DNA of 64,000 bases from contig NZ_JBINJW010000008.1 of NCBI RefSeq assembly GCF_043951855.1, forward strand, positions 1-64,000, in the 5' to 3' direction. The position numbers and the translations under genes were made by a program. The stretch comes from Proteiniclasticum sp043951855 (GTDB taxonomy: Bacteria; Bacillota; Clostridia; Clostridiales; Clostridiaceae). Below are positions 15,588 through 25,144 of this stretch, one piece after another. The notes beneath the pieces were generated by a model, which saw only the letters and a program-made list of their open reading frames with translations, was not told the origin of the DNA and made no database searches. Numbering within the stretch: position 1 is the stretch's first letter; the number at the start of each line of letters is the position of its first letter.

Positions 15588-16895
15588 TTATATTCTGCTT
15601 TTGCGGGTTCTGTGCTTTTTAAATGCGTGCTCCATATCCCCTATGGTATAGAGTGATCCTGCACAGAGAATCAGATCCCCCTCTTCATACGCATCCAGAG
15701 CTTTTTCTATGGCATCCTGGAAGGAATCTGCAGTTTCTCCGACTGCTCCTTCATGCAGCAGTGGAAGGAGTCTTTCCGCCTCCAGCGCTCTGAAATCGTC
15801 CGGTGTGAAGCAGACCACCTTCTTCGTGTTTCGGGAAAGCACTTTCGTGACGGTTTCAACATCCTTATCCCGAAGCATGCCCAGGAGCAGGATGACACTC
15901 TTCCCCGGAAAATAGAAAGCAAGGCTTTCTTTCAGATTGATTGCTCCGTCCATATTATGTGCTCCATCAATGATCAGGAGCGGCTTTTCACTGATGACTT
16001 CCATACGTCCAGGCCATCGGACCTTTTCAAGAGCCAGAGTGATGGCCTCATCACTGATCTTTTCATATCCAAGACGCTTAAGCTCTTCTGCCGCATGAAG
16101 AACCACACCTGCATTCAGCATCTGATGGATACCCAGAAGCGAAAGCCTTATTGTGAGTGACTTTCTGCTGCGGAGATCATATCTGATTTTCTGATGAAGT
16201 CCATCCATTTCAAGAAACTTCATTTCTCTGGTGCTGGTGAATTTGAGTCTGGAGGAAACTTCCTCCGCTTTCTTCTTAAGGACCCTTCGCACTTCAGGCT
16301 GCTGTGAGGTTGAAATAGTGGGATTCCCTTTCATGATTCCAGCTTTATGCCATGCGATGGAGTCCAGAGTATGCCCTAATACAGCAGTATGATCAAAATT
16401 GATGGATGCAATGAGCGACAGTACCGGCTTTATGACATTTGTCGCATCATAAAGGCCCCCTATCCCCACTTCAATCAACGCGACATCCACCTTCTGGTCT
16501 CTGAAATAGAGAAAAGCCATGGCGGTGACCACTTCAAATTCCGAAGGAAAAGAATAACCTTCAGTCTCCAGTTTTTCACCTGCAGCTTTCACATTTTCAA
16601 AGTAGAAGATCACATCCTCTTCAGAAATCATCTGATTGTCGATCTGAATTCTTTCACGGAAGTCGAATATATAGGGAGAAGTGAAAAGTCCGGTCCGGTA
16701 CCCGCTCAAAAGCAGCACTTCTTCCAGCATCCTGGAGATGGAACCTTTCCCGTTGGTCCCTGCCACATGAATATACTGCTGTTCTTCATGGGGATTTCCA
16801 AGAATCTCCATGAGCCGGTTCATGCGGTGCAGGTTTTCTTCTTTCTTTCTTCTTGGAATGCTGTGCAGCGCTTCCAGTGTCTCTTTATAGTTCAA
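15588..16895 (-). CDS. folC: Folylpolyglutamate synthase / dihydrofolate synthase
   Basis: A 435-residue Mur-ligase-fold ATPase that adds glutamate to folates and may also make dihydrofolate. The P-loop is AGTNGKGSISRML (residues 44-56), followed by GLFTSPYIFDFRERI. The segment GIGGLYDATNVI and a C-terminal Mur-ligase domain with IDGAHNMDGA are present. The start is TTG at 16895, with AGGTGA 7 bases upstream. It follows valS, a common pairing in Firmicutes, but a terminator lies between them, so read-through or its own promoter is needed. Confidence 0.94.
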   Translation of the reverse strand: MNYKETLEALHSIPRRKKEENLHRMNRLMEILGNPHEEQQYIHVAGTNGKGSISRMLEEVLLLSGYRTGLFTSPYIFDFRERIQIDNQMISEEDVIFYFENVKAAGEKLETEGYSFPSEFEVVTAMAFLYFRDQKVDVALIEVGIGGLYDATNVIKPVLSLIASINFDHTAVLGHTLDSIAWHKAGIMKGNPTISTSQQPEVRRVLKKKAEEVSSRLKFTSTREMKFLEMDGLHQKIRYDLRSRKSLTIRLSLLGIHQMLNAGVVLHAAEELKRLGYEKISDEAITLALEKVRWPGRMEVISEKPLLIIDGAHNMDGAINLKESLAFYFPGKSVILLLGMLRDKDVETVTKVLSRNTKKVVCFTPDDFRALEAERLLPLLHEGAVGETADSFQDAIEKALDAYEEGDLILCAGSLYTIGDMEHAFKKHRTRKSRI

Positions 16896-16966
16896 TTCAA
16901 GCTCACCTGATCTTTCATTCCTATCAATAGCTCTATTATACTTTTCATGGAAAGAATATCAAGAAA

Positions 16967-17000
16967 AAAAGTATAAGCAGGAAACCTGACTTATACTTTT
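16967..17000 (-). terminator. Terminator between valS and folC
   Basis: AAAAGTATAAG (16967-16977) pairs with CTTATACTTTT (16990-17000), extended inward by AGG/CCT with a small bulge. A T-rich tail follows on the minus strand. Confidence 0.8.
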
Positions 17001-17010
17001 CTTTTCAGCA

Positions 17011-19647
17011 CTAGTTCAGTGCATGGATTCTTTCGGTTACAGCATCCAGCATGGACTGGTACTTCTCCCCTTTGGCTCTTTCTTCTGCTACGACCTCTTC
17101 TTTTGCGTTTGCCAGGAACTTTTCGTTTCCGAGCTTTCTGTTCACGCGTTCGATTTCAGATTCCAGCTTCTTTTTCTCTTTTCCGAGGCGGTCCAGTTCC
17201 TTTTCACGATCCACCAGATCCAGCAGCGGAATATAGATTCTTGCTGTGGAAGTGACTAGAGATACGTGGTTTTCATCTGTGCTGTCTTTATCAAGAAGCA
17301 CCACATCTTCCGCATAAGCGAGCTTTATGAGATAATCCTTTGAATTTTCAAAGATATTCTTCTTGCCTTCATTTGGAAGGATGAACAGTGCTGATTTTTT
17401 CTTGTTCGGAACGTTCATCTCCTGTCTCAGATTTCGGATGCTCTTGATGGCTTCGATGATTCCGCCCATTCTCTCTTCGATTTCAGCATCGATGAGAGAG
17501 TTGTCCGCTTCAGGCCAGGATGCCATCATGATGGTCTCTTCATCATTCAGGAAGGAATAGATCTCTTCCGTGATGAATGGCATGGTGGGGTGAAGGAGCT
17601 TCAGTGACTTGATGAGAACATCTCTTATGATTCTGTAGCTGACACCCTTCTCTTCGTCGGTTCCATTGTAGAATACGGGCTTGATCAGCTCAATATACCA
17701 GTCGCACAGCTCGTTCCAGATGAACTCATAGACCTTCGAAAGGGCTATGCCAAGTTCGAATTTCTCCAGATTCTCTGTCACTTCCTCGATGAGATTGTTG
17801 ATTTTAGACAGAATCCATTGATCCGCCATGGAATAACTGGTGCTGTCTTTATATTTTTCGATGAGTTCATGGTTGATGTTCATGAGGACAAATCTGGAAG
17901 CATTCCAGAGCTTGTTGGCGAAGTTTCTTGCCGCCTCCACTCTTTCAGGGTAGAACCGGATGTCGCTTCCTGGGGCATTTCCTGAAATCAGCATGAAGCG
18001 TAGTGCATCTGCGCCATATTCATCGATGGTTTCCAGTGGATCCACACCGTTTCCTAAGGATTTGCTCATCTTTCTTCCCTGAGAGTCTCTAACGATTCCA
18101 TGAATGAATACTTTATCAAAAGGAACTTCTCCCATATTGTAGATCCCGGAGAACATCATTCTCATGACCCAGAACGGGATGATGTCATAGCCTGTAACCA
18201 GTGTTGAAGTCGGATAGAAATACTTCAGATCCTCTGTTTCATTGGGCCAGCCTAATGTGGAGAATGGCCATAAGGCGGAACTGAACCAGGTGTCCAGCAC
18301 ATCCTCCTCTTCTGTCAGGCTTCTGCTGCCGCATTTGCCGCAGAGCTTTGGCGCATCATGATCGACATGAACTTCACCACAGTCATCGCAGTACCATACG
18401 GGTATTCTATGACCCCACCAGAGCTGCCTTGAGATGCACCAGTCCTGAATGTTTTCCAGCCAGTGGAAATAGGTCTTTTCGAATCTTTCAGGTACAAAGT
18501 CTGTCTCTCCGCTCTTCACCGCTTCAATGGCAGGTCCAGCCAGAGGTTTCATTTCAACATACCACTGCTTGGAGATGATGGGTTCAATGACGGTTCCGCA
18601 GCGATCATGAGTGTTGACATTATGCATATGAGGTTCGATCTTTTCCAGTAGACCCAGCTCTTCCATATCCTTTATGATGGCTTTTCTGGCTTCATAACGG
18701 TCCATGCCCTGGTATTTTCCACCATGCTCATTGATGATGCCCTTATCGTCCAGAACTCTGATGGATTCCAGGTGATGTCTTTCACCTACATGGAAATCAT
18801 TGGGATCGTGCGCAGGTGTGATCTTCACGCAGCCCGTACCGAAATCCTTATCCACATAATCATCGGCGACAATGGGGATTTCACGGTTCATGAGGGGCAG
18901 TGTCAGTGTCTTTCCGACCAGGTCCTTGAATCGCTCATCTTCCGGATGGACAGCTACAGCTGTATCGCCCAGCATGGTTTCCGGTCTTGTGGTGGCAATG
19001 ACCATGTAACCGGATCCGTCTGCATAAGGATATCTGAAATGCCAGAAATTGCCATTATGCTCCACATATTCGATTTCAGCATCGGAAAGAGCGGTTTCAC
19101 ATTTGGGACACCAGTTGGTGATGCGGTTTCCTCTGTAGATCAGGCCGTCATTGTAGAGTTTCACAAATACTTCTCTTACGGCTCTGCTGAGGTTCTCATC
19201 CATGGTGAAGGCTTCTCTTGTGAAGTCACAGGAGGAACCCAGTTTCGTGATCTGATCTCGGATCTTCCCTCTGTATTCTTCAGACCATTCGTAGACCTTT
19301 TCAAGGAAGGCTTCTCTGCCCATTTCCTTTTTCACCAGTCCCTGCTTCAGCAGTTCATTTTCCACTCTCACTTCCGTGGCGATGGATGCATGGTCTGTTC
19401 CGGGCAGCCAGAGCGCTTCATAGCCCTGCATTCTTCTGAAACGGATCAGGATGTCCTGAAGGGTCAGGTCCAGTGCATGGCCCATGTGAAGTTTTCCTGT
19501 GATATTTGGTGGCGGCATCACGATGGTGTAAGGTTTTTTGTCTTTATTCACCTCAGGGGTGAAATACCCTTTATTGAGCCAGTTTTCGTAGATTCGTTTT
19601 TCAAAGTCCTTTGGACTATAGGTTGTTTCCAGATTCTTCTTTTCCAT
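17011..19647 (-). CDS. valS: Valine-tRNA ligase
   Basis: This 878-residue class I synthetase charges tRNA-Val. Visible features: PPPNITGKLHMGHALD (HIGH motif), the editing (CP1) domain in residues 180-400, zinc-finger-like CDDCGEVH and CGKCGS, GRKMSKSLGNGVDP (KMSKS motif), the anticodon-binding domain, and a C-terminal coiled coil (about residues 810-878, rich in Lys and Glu). The start at 19647 has GGGAGGAAG upstream; an earlier in-frame ATG (19686) falls in a worse context. It is controlled by the valine T-box. Confidence 0.96.
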   Translation of the reverse strand: MEKKNLETTYSPKDFEKRIYENWLNKGYFTPEVNKDKKPYTIVMPPPNITGKLHMGHALDLTLQDILIRFRRMQGYEALWLPGTDHASIATEVRVENELLKQGLVKKEMGREAFLEKVYEWSEEYRGKIRDQITKLGSSCDFTREAFTMDENLSRAVREVFVKLYNDGLIYRGNRITNWCPKCETALSDAEIEYVEHNGNFWHFRYPYADGSGYMVIATTRPETMLGDTAVAVHPEDERFKDLVGKTLTLPLMNREIPIVADDYVDKDFGTGCVKITPAHDPNDFHVGERHHLESIRVLDDKGIINEHGGKYQGMDRYEARKAIIKDMEELGLLEKIEPHMHNVNTHDRCGTVIEPIISKQWYVEMKPLAGPAIEAVKSGETDFVPERFEKTYFHWLENIQDWCISRQLWWGHRIPVWYCDDCGEVHVDHDAPKLCGKCGSRSLTEEEDVLDTWFSSALWPFSTLGWPNETEDLKYFYPTSTLVTGYDIIPFWVMRMMFSGIYNMGEVPFDKVFIHGIVRDSQGRKMSKSLGNGVDPLETIDEYGADALRFMLISGNAPGSDIRFYPERVEAARNFANKLWNASRFVLMNINHELIEKYKDSTSYSMADQWILSKINNLIEEVTENLEKFELGIALSKVYEFIWNELCDWYIELIKPVFYNGTDEEKGVSYRIIRDVLIKSLKLLHPTMPFITEEIYSFLNDEETIMMASWPEADNSLIDAEIEERMGGIIEAIKSIRNLRQEMNVPNKKKSALFILPNEGKKNIFENSKDYLIKLAYAEDVVLLDKDSTDENHVSLVTSTARIYIPLLDLVDREKELDRLGKEKKKLESEIERVNRKLGNEKFLANAKEEVVAEERAKGEKYQSMLDAVTERIHALN

Positions 19648-19722
19648 ATTCTTCCTCCCTCGTATCATTTGATCATAACAGCTCATACTTCAAAGGCGTG
19701 ATTTCGGCGGTTTTTTCTGTAT

Positions 19723-19961
19723 AAAAAAAGAGCCTTCATCCTAAAAGGACGAAGACTCGCGGTACCACCTTTATTCCCACTGACATGGGCTCTCATACGT
19801 TAACGATTTGGATAAACCGTCCAAGCTTACTGTTAGTTCAGCTCAGAAGCTCAAAAGCTACCTTCTCCATGAGTCTAGTGTGAAAACCTTACAGCCTGCG
19901 GGTTTTCCTCTCTTTGCACTTCTTCATGGATACTCCTCTTTTTCAGCGCCTTTTTAAATAT
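19723..19961 (-). promoter_or_regulatory. T-box riboswitch, valine
   Basis: The minus-strand leader carries the T-box AGGTGGTACCGCG (19758-19770). It is followed by a terminator, GAGTCTTCGTCC (19747-19758) with GGATGAAGGCTC (19730-19741), and a run of seven T. Stem I features AAAGAGAGG and GCAGGCTGTAAGG lie upstream. A GTA valine codon sits in GAAGGTAGC at the likely specifier position, but the exact register is uncertain. The UGGU bulge pairs with the A discriminator of tRNA-Val. Confidence 0.94.
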
Positions 19962-19967
19962 ATTTCC

Positions 19968-19995
19968 ATTATATCTGTCTATTCATGATTGTCAA
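19968..19995 (-). promoter_or_regulatory. Sigma-A promoter of the valS leader
   Basis: On the minus strand, consensus TTGACA (19990-19995) and TATAAT (19968-19973) are 16 bases apart. The -35 lies inside the 3' end of the upstream activase-like gene and the -10 overlaps its stop. Confidence 0.8.
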
Positions 19996-22900
19996 GGCCT
20001 TTTCCTCATCACTCAGGTCCTGATTCCTCTGATTCTTTTCCAGATTCTTGAATGCGATGGAAATCATCAGCTTGATTCTGTTCAGCTGATTCACTTCGCT
20101 GGCGCCAGGATCATAGTCGATGGCCGTGATGTTGACGTCCTTGTTCTCTTCTCTCAGCTTCTTTATGACGCCTTTGCCGGTGATATGGTTCGGAAGACAT
20201 GCGAAAGGCTGCATGCAGATGATATTCTCCACGCCTTCCTCAATGAGCTCCAGCATTTCTCCTGTGAGGAACCATCCTTCTCCCGTCTGATTTCCGATCT
20301 GAACCACATCCTTTGTGATCTCCGCCAGATGCTCGATTCTTGCCGGCGGGTGGAACCTTACGGAGTTTTCCAGTTCAGTTCGCATGGTTTTTCTGTAGGC
20401 TTCGATGATGGCGATGGCAGCTCTGCTTCCCAGCGCCTTTCCAAGGCTTCCACCCAGATCCTCTCTCTTGGCCACATTGTTGTAGGAGCAGTACAGGAAG
20501 AAATCCACCAGATCCGGCATTACTGCCTCACATCCGTTTTCTTCAATGACATTGACTACGGAGTTGTTGGCAGTGGGATGGAACTTCACAAGGATTTCTC
20601 CTACCAGTCCGACCTTCGGCTTCACCACATCAATGGTTTCAAGCTCATCAAACTGTCTAATGATCATTCTGATGTTGTCATTGAAGGATTTGATGGTAGG
20701 ATCTTCCAGATCCTTTATGATTTTCTCCGTCAGGGACTCATAAAGCGCATTGGCGGAGCCTTTAATGGCTTCATAGGGTCTTACTCGATAAAGTACTCTC
20801 ATGAGCACATCTCCGTAAAGAAGAGCCTGAAGTGCGCTGTTCAAGGTTTTCATATCCAGATCCATGCCAGGATGCTTCTCGAATCTCTGAACAGAAAGCG
20901 GTATCACAGGGACCTGTCCGAATCCGGATTCCTTCAGCGCTTTGCGCAGGAATCCCACATAGTTGGTTGCCCTGCAACCTCCGCCTGTCTGCGTGATGAG
21001 GCAGGAAGTGTTCTGAGGGTCGTACTCCCCGCTCTTCAGTGCCTTGATGACCTGTCCCACCACAAGAATGGATGGATAGCAGGCATCGTTGTTCACGTAT
21101 TTCAGTCCTTCATCCACAGCCTTGAAATCCGTGTCCGGCAGCACAACCACGTTGAAGCCGGAATATCTCAAGGAAGCTTCCAGGAATCTGAAGTGAATCG
21201 GCGACATCTGAGGACTCAGGAGTGTGTGGGTCTTCTTCATCTCCTTCGTGAACAGCGTACGCTCATAAGTGATGGGCGTATCCTTGATCTCCACGTGATG
21301 TCGTTCTCTCTCGCTCATGGTGGCCAGCAGTGAACGCACTCTGATTCTTGCCGCACCCAGATTGTTTCCTTCGTCGATCTTCAGGAGCGTGAAAAGTTTA
21401 TTCTTGCTGCGTAGAATCTCCTCCACCTGATCGCTGGTGACAGCATCCAGTCCGCATCCGAAGCTGTTCAGCTGGACAAGCTCCAGATTCTTTTCCCCAG
21501 CCACAAAGGAGGCGGCTCGATACAGCCTGTTGTGATAGGTCCACTGGTCTATGACGCGCAGAGGCCTCTCCACGGTGCCCAGATGGGCCACGGAGTCTTC
21601 CGTAAGAACAGCCATGCCGTATTCCGTGATGAGATTGGGGATCCCGTGATTGATTTCAGGATCGATATGATACGGTCTTCCAGCCAGAACAATCCCTTTC
21701 AGGCCGTTTTCTGCAATATACTGAAGCGTCTCTTCTCCTTTTTTCTGAATATCTGATTTATAGAGATCGAGCTCCTCGTAAGCCTTTTTCACAGCTTCTC
21801 TGACTTCCGCTGGGGAGAGGCTGTAATGCTTTGCCAGCACCTCATGGAGCTTCTTATGGAGATTCTTTCTGTCAAAAAAGTTCAGGAACGGATTCAGAAA
21901 CTTCACTTTGCTTAAGGCCAGCACATCCATGTTGTTCTTGATGACCTCAGGATAGGATGTGACCACAGGGCAGTTGAAGTGATTGTTGGCGTTTGCATCT
22001 TCCTTTTCCTCATAGGGAAGACAAGGATAGAAGATGAGGTCCACGTCTTTGGCGGCAAGATATTCGATATGGCCATGGACCAGTTTTCCGGGATAGCACA
22101 CAGACTCGGATGGAATACTGCTCATGCCTTTCTCGTAAAGCGGTTTGGATGACTTTGGTGAAAGCTGCACTTTGAAACCCAGACTGTCAAAGAATGTGAA
22201 CCAGAACGGGTAGTTCTCATAGAGGTTCAGCACCCTTGGAATGCCGATGGTCCCTCTTGCATTTTCAGCCGTCACGGTGCTCTTGTATCCGAAGGTTCTC
22301 TTGTACTTGTAATCATACAGATTAGGAAGCACTTCTTTCTTCTGGATCTTCAGCGGTCTTTCACAACGGTTTCCTGTGATGTATTCTTCTGCACCTTCCT
22401 TGAAGATGTTGATGGTCAGTGGACAATGGTTCGTACAGAGATTGCATCTTCTCATTTCGGTCCTTGGACGAAGTTCTCTGACTTGTTCCAGAGAAAGCAG
22501 TGAGGTTTCCTTGCCTTCATGCCTGTCTCTGGCGATCTTTGCTGCGCCGAATGCACCCATGAGACCTGCGATATCTGGACGCACTGCTTCTCTTTCTGAT
22601 ATGAGTTCGAAGGCGCGCAGCACGCTGTCATTATAGAAGGTTCCACCCTGCACGATGATCTTTTTACCCATTTCCTTCGGATCTCGCACTTTGATGACTT
22701 TGAACAGGGCATTCTTGATGACGGAATAAGAAAGACCGGAGCTGATTTCCGAAACCGAAGCCCCTTCTTTCTGGGCCTGTTTGACTCTGGAGTTCATGAA
22801 CACCGTGCATCTGGAGCCCAGATCCACCGGCTCTCGGGCTTCAAGCGCTGCCACTGCGAAATCTTTCACCTCATAGCCCAGTGAACTGGAAAAGCTCTCG

Positions 22901-24258
22901 ATGAAAGAGCCGCATCCAGAGGAGCAGGCTTCGTTCAGCATGATGGAATCGATGGATCCATCTTTGATCCGCAGGCATTTCATGTCCTGTCCACCGATAT
23001 CCAGTATGAAATCCACTCCTTCCAGGAAGTAGTTGGCGGCTTCATAGTGCGCAATGGTCTCAATCTCGCCGATATCGATACCCAGGGCGGCTTTAATAAG
23101 CCCTTCCCCGTACCCTGTCACTGTGCTGTGGGCAATGCGGATCCCTTCAGGCAGCGTGACAAGAAGCTCTGTGAGCACTTCCGTGATGAGTTTCAGCGGA
23201 TCTCCCTGATTGCTGCCGTAATAGGAATAAAGGATATTTAGGTCTTTGTCCAGCAGAATCACTTTTGACGTGGTGGAGCCGGAGTCGATGCCCAGATAGG
23301 CATCACCCTCATATTCGGATAAGGGTTTTCGGGGCGCCACAGCCTTGCTGTGCCTCTCCTTGAACGCCTGGAACTCTTCTGGAGTCTTGAAGAGCGGATC
23401 GAGTCTGTTCACTTCCTTGCTGAATACATCTTTGAGCTTTCCGGCACGACTCATAAGCACTTCCAGCTGGTGAGGATAGTTTTCGAAGGAGGACAATGCT
23501 GCCCCCAAAGCCACATAAAGCTCCGCATTTTCAGGAACGATGATCTCATCTTTCTTCAGTTCCAGGGTCTCGATGAATCGCTTTCTCAGTTCCGGCAGAA
23601 AATGCAGCGGACCGCCAAGGAAGGCTATTTTCCCCCTGATGGGTCTTCCGCAGGCCAGACCTGAGATGGTCTGGTTCACTACAGCCTGGAATATGGATGC
23701 GGATATATCTTCTTTCTTTGCCCCTTCATTGATGAGAGGCTGGATATCCGTTTTCGCAAATACGCCACATCTTGCGGCTATGGGATAGATATAGCTGGAA
23801 CCTTCTGCCAGGGTATTGACGCCTGATGCATCTGTTTTCAGGAGCGATGCCATCTGATCGATGAAAGCTCCAGTACCGCCTGCGCAGGTTCCATTCATTC
23901 TCTGCTCGATGGAACCGTCAAAATACGTGATTTTCGCATCCTCTCCACCAAGTTCGATGGCAACTTCCGTCTCAGGGATGAAGGTTTCCACAGCTTTTGT
24001 GGAAGCGATGACTTCCTGAATAAACTTGATATCAAGCCACGATGCCACAGAGAGTCCTCCGGACCCGGTTACAGCAACATGTATTTCCCTGTTGCCGAAG
24101 GAATCATGGATTTTCTTCATGACACTTACTACTGTACTTCGAATATCCGAAAAATGACGTTCGTAGGTACTGTATATGATTTTTCTGTTTTTATTTACGA
24201 CTACAGCTTTCACTGTAGTTGAACCGACATCCAATCCTAAATAAATCTTATCAAGCAT
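19969..24258 (-). CDS. Acyl-CoA dehydratase activase-like fusion protein, 1429 residues
   Basis: Two BadF/BcrA/HgdC-type ATPase domains (ASKHA fold) stand in tandem: residues 1-265, starting YLGLDVGSTTVKAVVV, and 318-580, starting YLGIDSGSTTSKVILL. Each has the Cys pair that in HgdC dimers holds one shared [4Fe-4S] cluster (C125 and C164; C445 and C484). A third Cys motif, CNLCTNHC plus NRCERP (605-632), follows. The last 800 residues resemble 2-hydroxyacyl-CoA dehydratase-related (DUF2229/COG3580-COG3581) domains. Such fusions are common in anaerobes, and their substrate is usually unknown. Known relatives pass single electrons at low potential using ATP. The start at 24258 has AGGAGA 9 bases upstream. 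No HgdAB-type dehydratase genes are adjacent. Confidence 0.88.
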   Translation of the reverse strand: MLDKIYLGLDVGSTTVKAVVVNKNRKIIYSTYERHFSDIRSTVVSVMKKIHDSFGNREIHVAVTGSGGLSVASWLDIKFIQEVIASTKAVETFIPETEVAIELGGEDAKITYFDGSIEQRMNGTCAGGTGAFIDQMASLLKTDASGVNTLAEGSSYIYPIAARCGVFAKTDIQPLINEGAKKEDISASIFQAVVNQTISGLACGRPIRGKIAFLGGPLHFLPELRKRFIETLELKKDEIIVPENAELYVALGAALSSFENYPHQLEVLMSRAGKLKDVFSKEVNRLDPLFKTPEEFQAFKERHSKAVAPRKPLSEYEGDAYLGIDSGSTTSKVILLDKDLNILYSYYGSNQGDPLKLITEVLTELLVTLPEGIRIAHSTVTGYGEGLIKAALGIDIGEIETIAHYEAANYFLEGVDFILDIGGQDMKCLRIKDGSIDSIMLNEACSSGCGSFIESFSSSLGYEVKDFAVAALEAREPVDLGSRCTVFMNSRVKQAQKEGASVSEISSGLSYSVIKNALFKVIKVRDPKEMGKKIIVQGGTFYNDSVLRAFELISEREAVRPDIAGLMGAFGAAKIARDRHEGKETSLLSLEQVRELRPRTEMRRCNLCTNHCPLTINIFKEGAEEYITGNRCERPLKIQKKEVLPNLYDYKYKRTFGYKSTVTAENARGTIGIPRVLNLYENYPFWFTFFDSLGFKVQLSPKSSKPLYEKGMSSIPSESVCYPGKLVHGHIEYLAAKDVDLIFYPCLPYEEKEDANANNHFNCPVVTSYPEVIKNNMDVLALSKVKFLNPFLNFFDRKNLHKKLHEVLAKHYSLSPAEVREAVKKAYEELDLYKSDIQKKGEETLQYIAENGLKGIVLAGRPYHIDPEINHGIPNLITEYGMAVLTEDSVAHLGTVERPLRVIDQWTYHNRLYRAASFVAGEKNLELVQLNSFGCGLDAVTSDQVEEILRSKNKLFTLLKIDEGNNLGAARIRVRSLLATMSERERHHVEIKDTPITYERTLFTKEMKKTHTLLSPQMSPIHFRFLEASLRYSGFNVVVLPDTDFKAVDEGLKYVNNDACYPSILVVGQVIKALKSGEYDPQNTSCLITQTGGGCRATNYVGFLRKALKESGFGQVPVIPLSVQRFEKHPGMDLDMKTLNSALQALLYGDVLMRVLYRVRPYEAIKGSANALYESLTEKIIKDLEDPTIKSFNDNIRMIIRQFDELETIDVVKPKVGLVGEILVKFHPTANNSVVNVIEENGCEAVMPDLVDFFLYCSYNNVAKREDLGGSLGKALGSRAAIAIIEAYRKTMRTELENSVRFHPPARIEHLAEITKDVVQIGNQTGEGWFLTGEMLELIEEGVENIICMQPFACLPNHITGKGVIKKLREENKDVNITAIDYDPGASEVNQLNRIKLMISIAFKNLEKNQRNQDLSDEEKALTIMNRQI

Positions 24259-24464
24259 TTTATCATGTCTCCTATCATGCACGTAGCAGGTTGATAATAA
24301 TATAGAATCAATTATATCATTTTTAAATTTTTAATAAAGATACAAGTTGTTATATTTTAATTATCAGAGTCTGACATGCATGTTAAATTCTTCTACTACC
24401 ATCATATGCCGATTACAAAAGAACATCTATTTTTTATCAGGAAGTTTAGATAATCTTAAGAACA

Positions 24465-24497
24465 GAAAGAACGCAGTCATCAGATCTGCGTTCTTTC
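24465..24497 (-). terminator. Terminator downstream of recX
   Basis: GAAAGAACGCAG (24465-24476) pairs perfectly with CTGCGTTCTTTC (24486-24497). The recX stop lies 12 bases away. Confidence 0.85.
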
Positions 24498-24508
24498 ATA
24501 GGATACGG

Positions 24509-25144
24509 CTATTCGGCGTCTTCCATCACTTTTCTCAAGGTACTGCTGATCAGCTCATAGTCATATCCTTTTCCCATAAGAAACGTATAGAGCTTGTTTT
24601 TCAGCTTATAGGAATCGGTTTCTCTTTTTATAAGCTGAGCATACTTCTTCTCTGCAAGCTTCAGACAGGAATCTTCTTCTACAGTTGAGGTGCTTAATGC
24701 CTCCAGAGCTCTTTCCATGATGTCTTTGGGGATGCCTTTACCAGATAGCTCATACCGTGCTTTTTTCACGCCTCGGGTTCTCAGCTTTTCCTTGAAAAAC
24801 GTTTCGGCATACTTGTAATCATCTATGAGTCTGTATTCCTCCATGAATAGGATCACACGACGGATTGTTTCCTCCGTGTATTCCTTATCTCTCAGTCTGG
24901 TCTCTATTTCATGGACGGTTTTCAGGCTGCGCTCTATAGCACGCAGTGCTGTATCCTTTGCCTTTATATATTCGTCTTCTCTTGCAAGTTCCAGGAGCAG
25001 TTCGGGATCCACTTTATCCCCTTTTTTGAGTGATTTCTTGTAGATGAGCTCCTTATGACAGGACAACAGGAATTCGTCATCAGCGAAGATGCTGACTCGA
25101 TCCTTGTTCTTCTTGTTTTCACTGATCTGCGTGATGGTCTTCAT
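24509..25144 (-). CDS. recX: Regulatory protein RecX
   Basis: A 211-residue, highly charged helical protein with three repeat-like three-helix units, the typical RecX build. Characteristic segments are AIERSLKTVHEIETRLRDKE, DDYKYAETFFKEKLRTRG and a GYDYELI-type unit near the end. RecX binds RecA filaments and limits RecA activity. It overlaps the protease gene upstream by 26 bases, so the two are translated from one message. No recA gene is in the window. Confidence 0.87.
   Translation of the reverse strand: MKTITQISENKKNKDRVSIFADDEFLLSCHKELIYKKSLKKGDKVDPELLLELAREDEYIKAKDTALRAIERSLKTVHEIETRLRDKEYTEETIRRVILFMEEYRLIDDYKYAETFFKEKLRTRGVKKARYELSGKGIPKDIMERALEALSTSTVEEDSCLKLAEKKYAQLIKRETDSYKLKNKLYTFLMGKGYDYELISSTLRKVMEDAE

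Noticed and set aside
18724..19701. 325-codon plus-strand frame opposite valS
   Set aside because: Antisense shadow of valS; the composition is driven by the valS codons and no known domain is visible.
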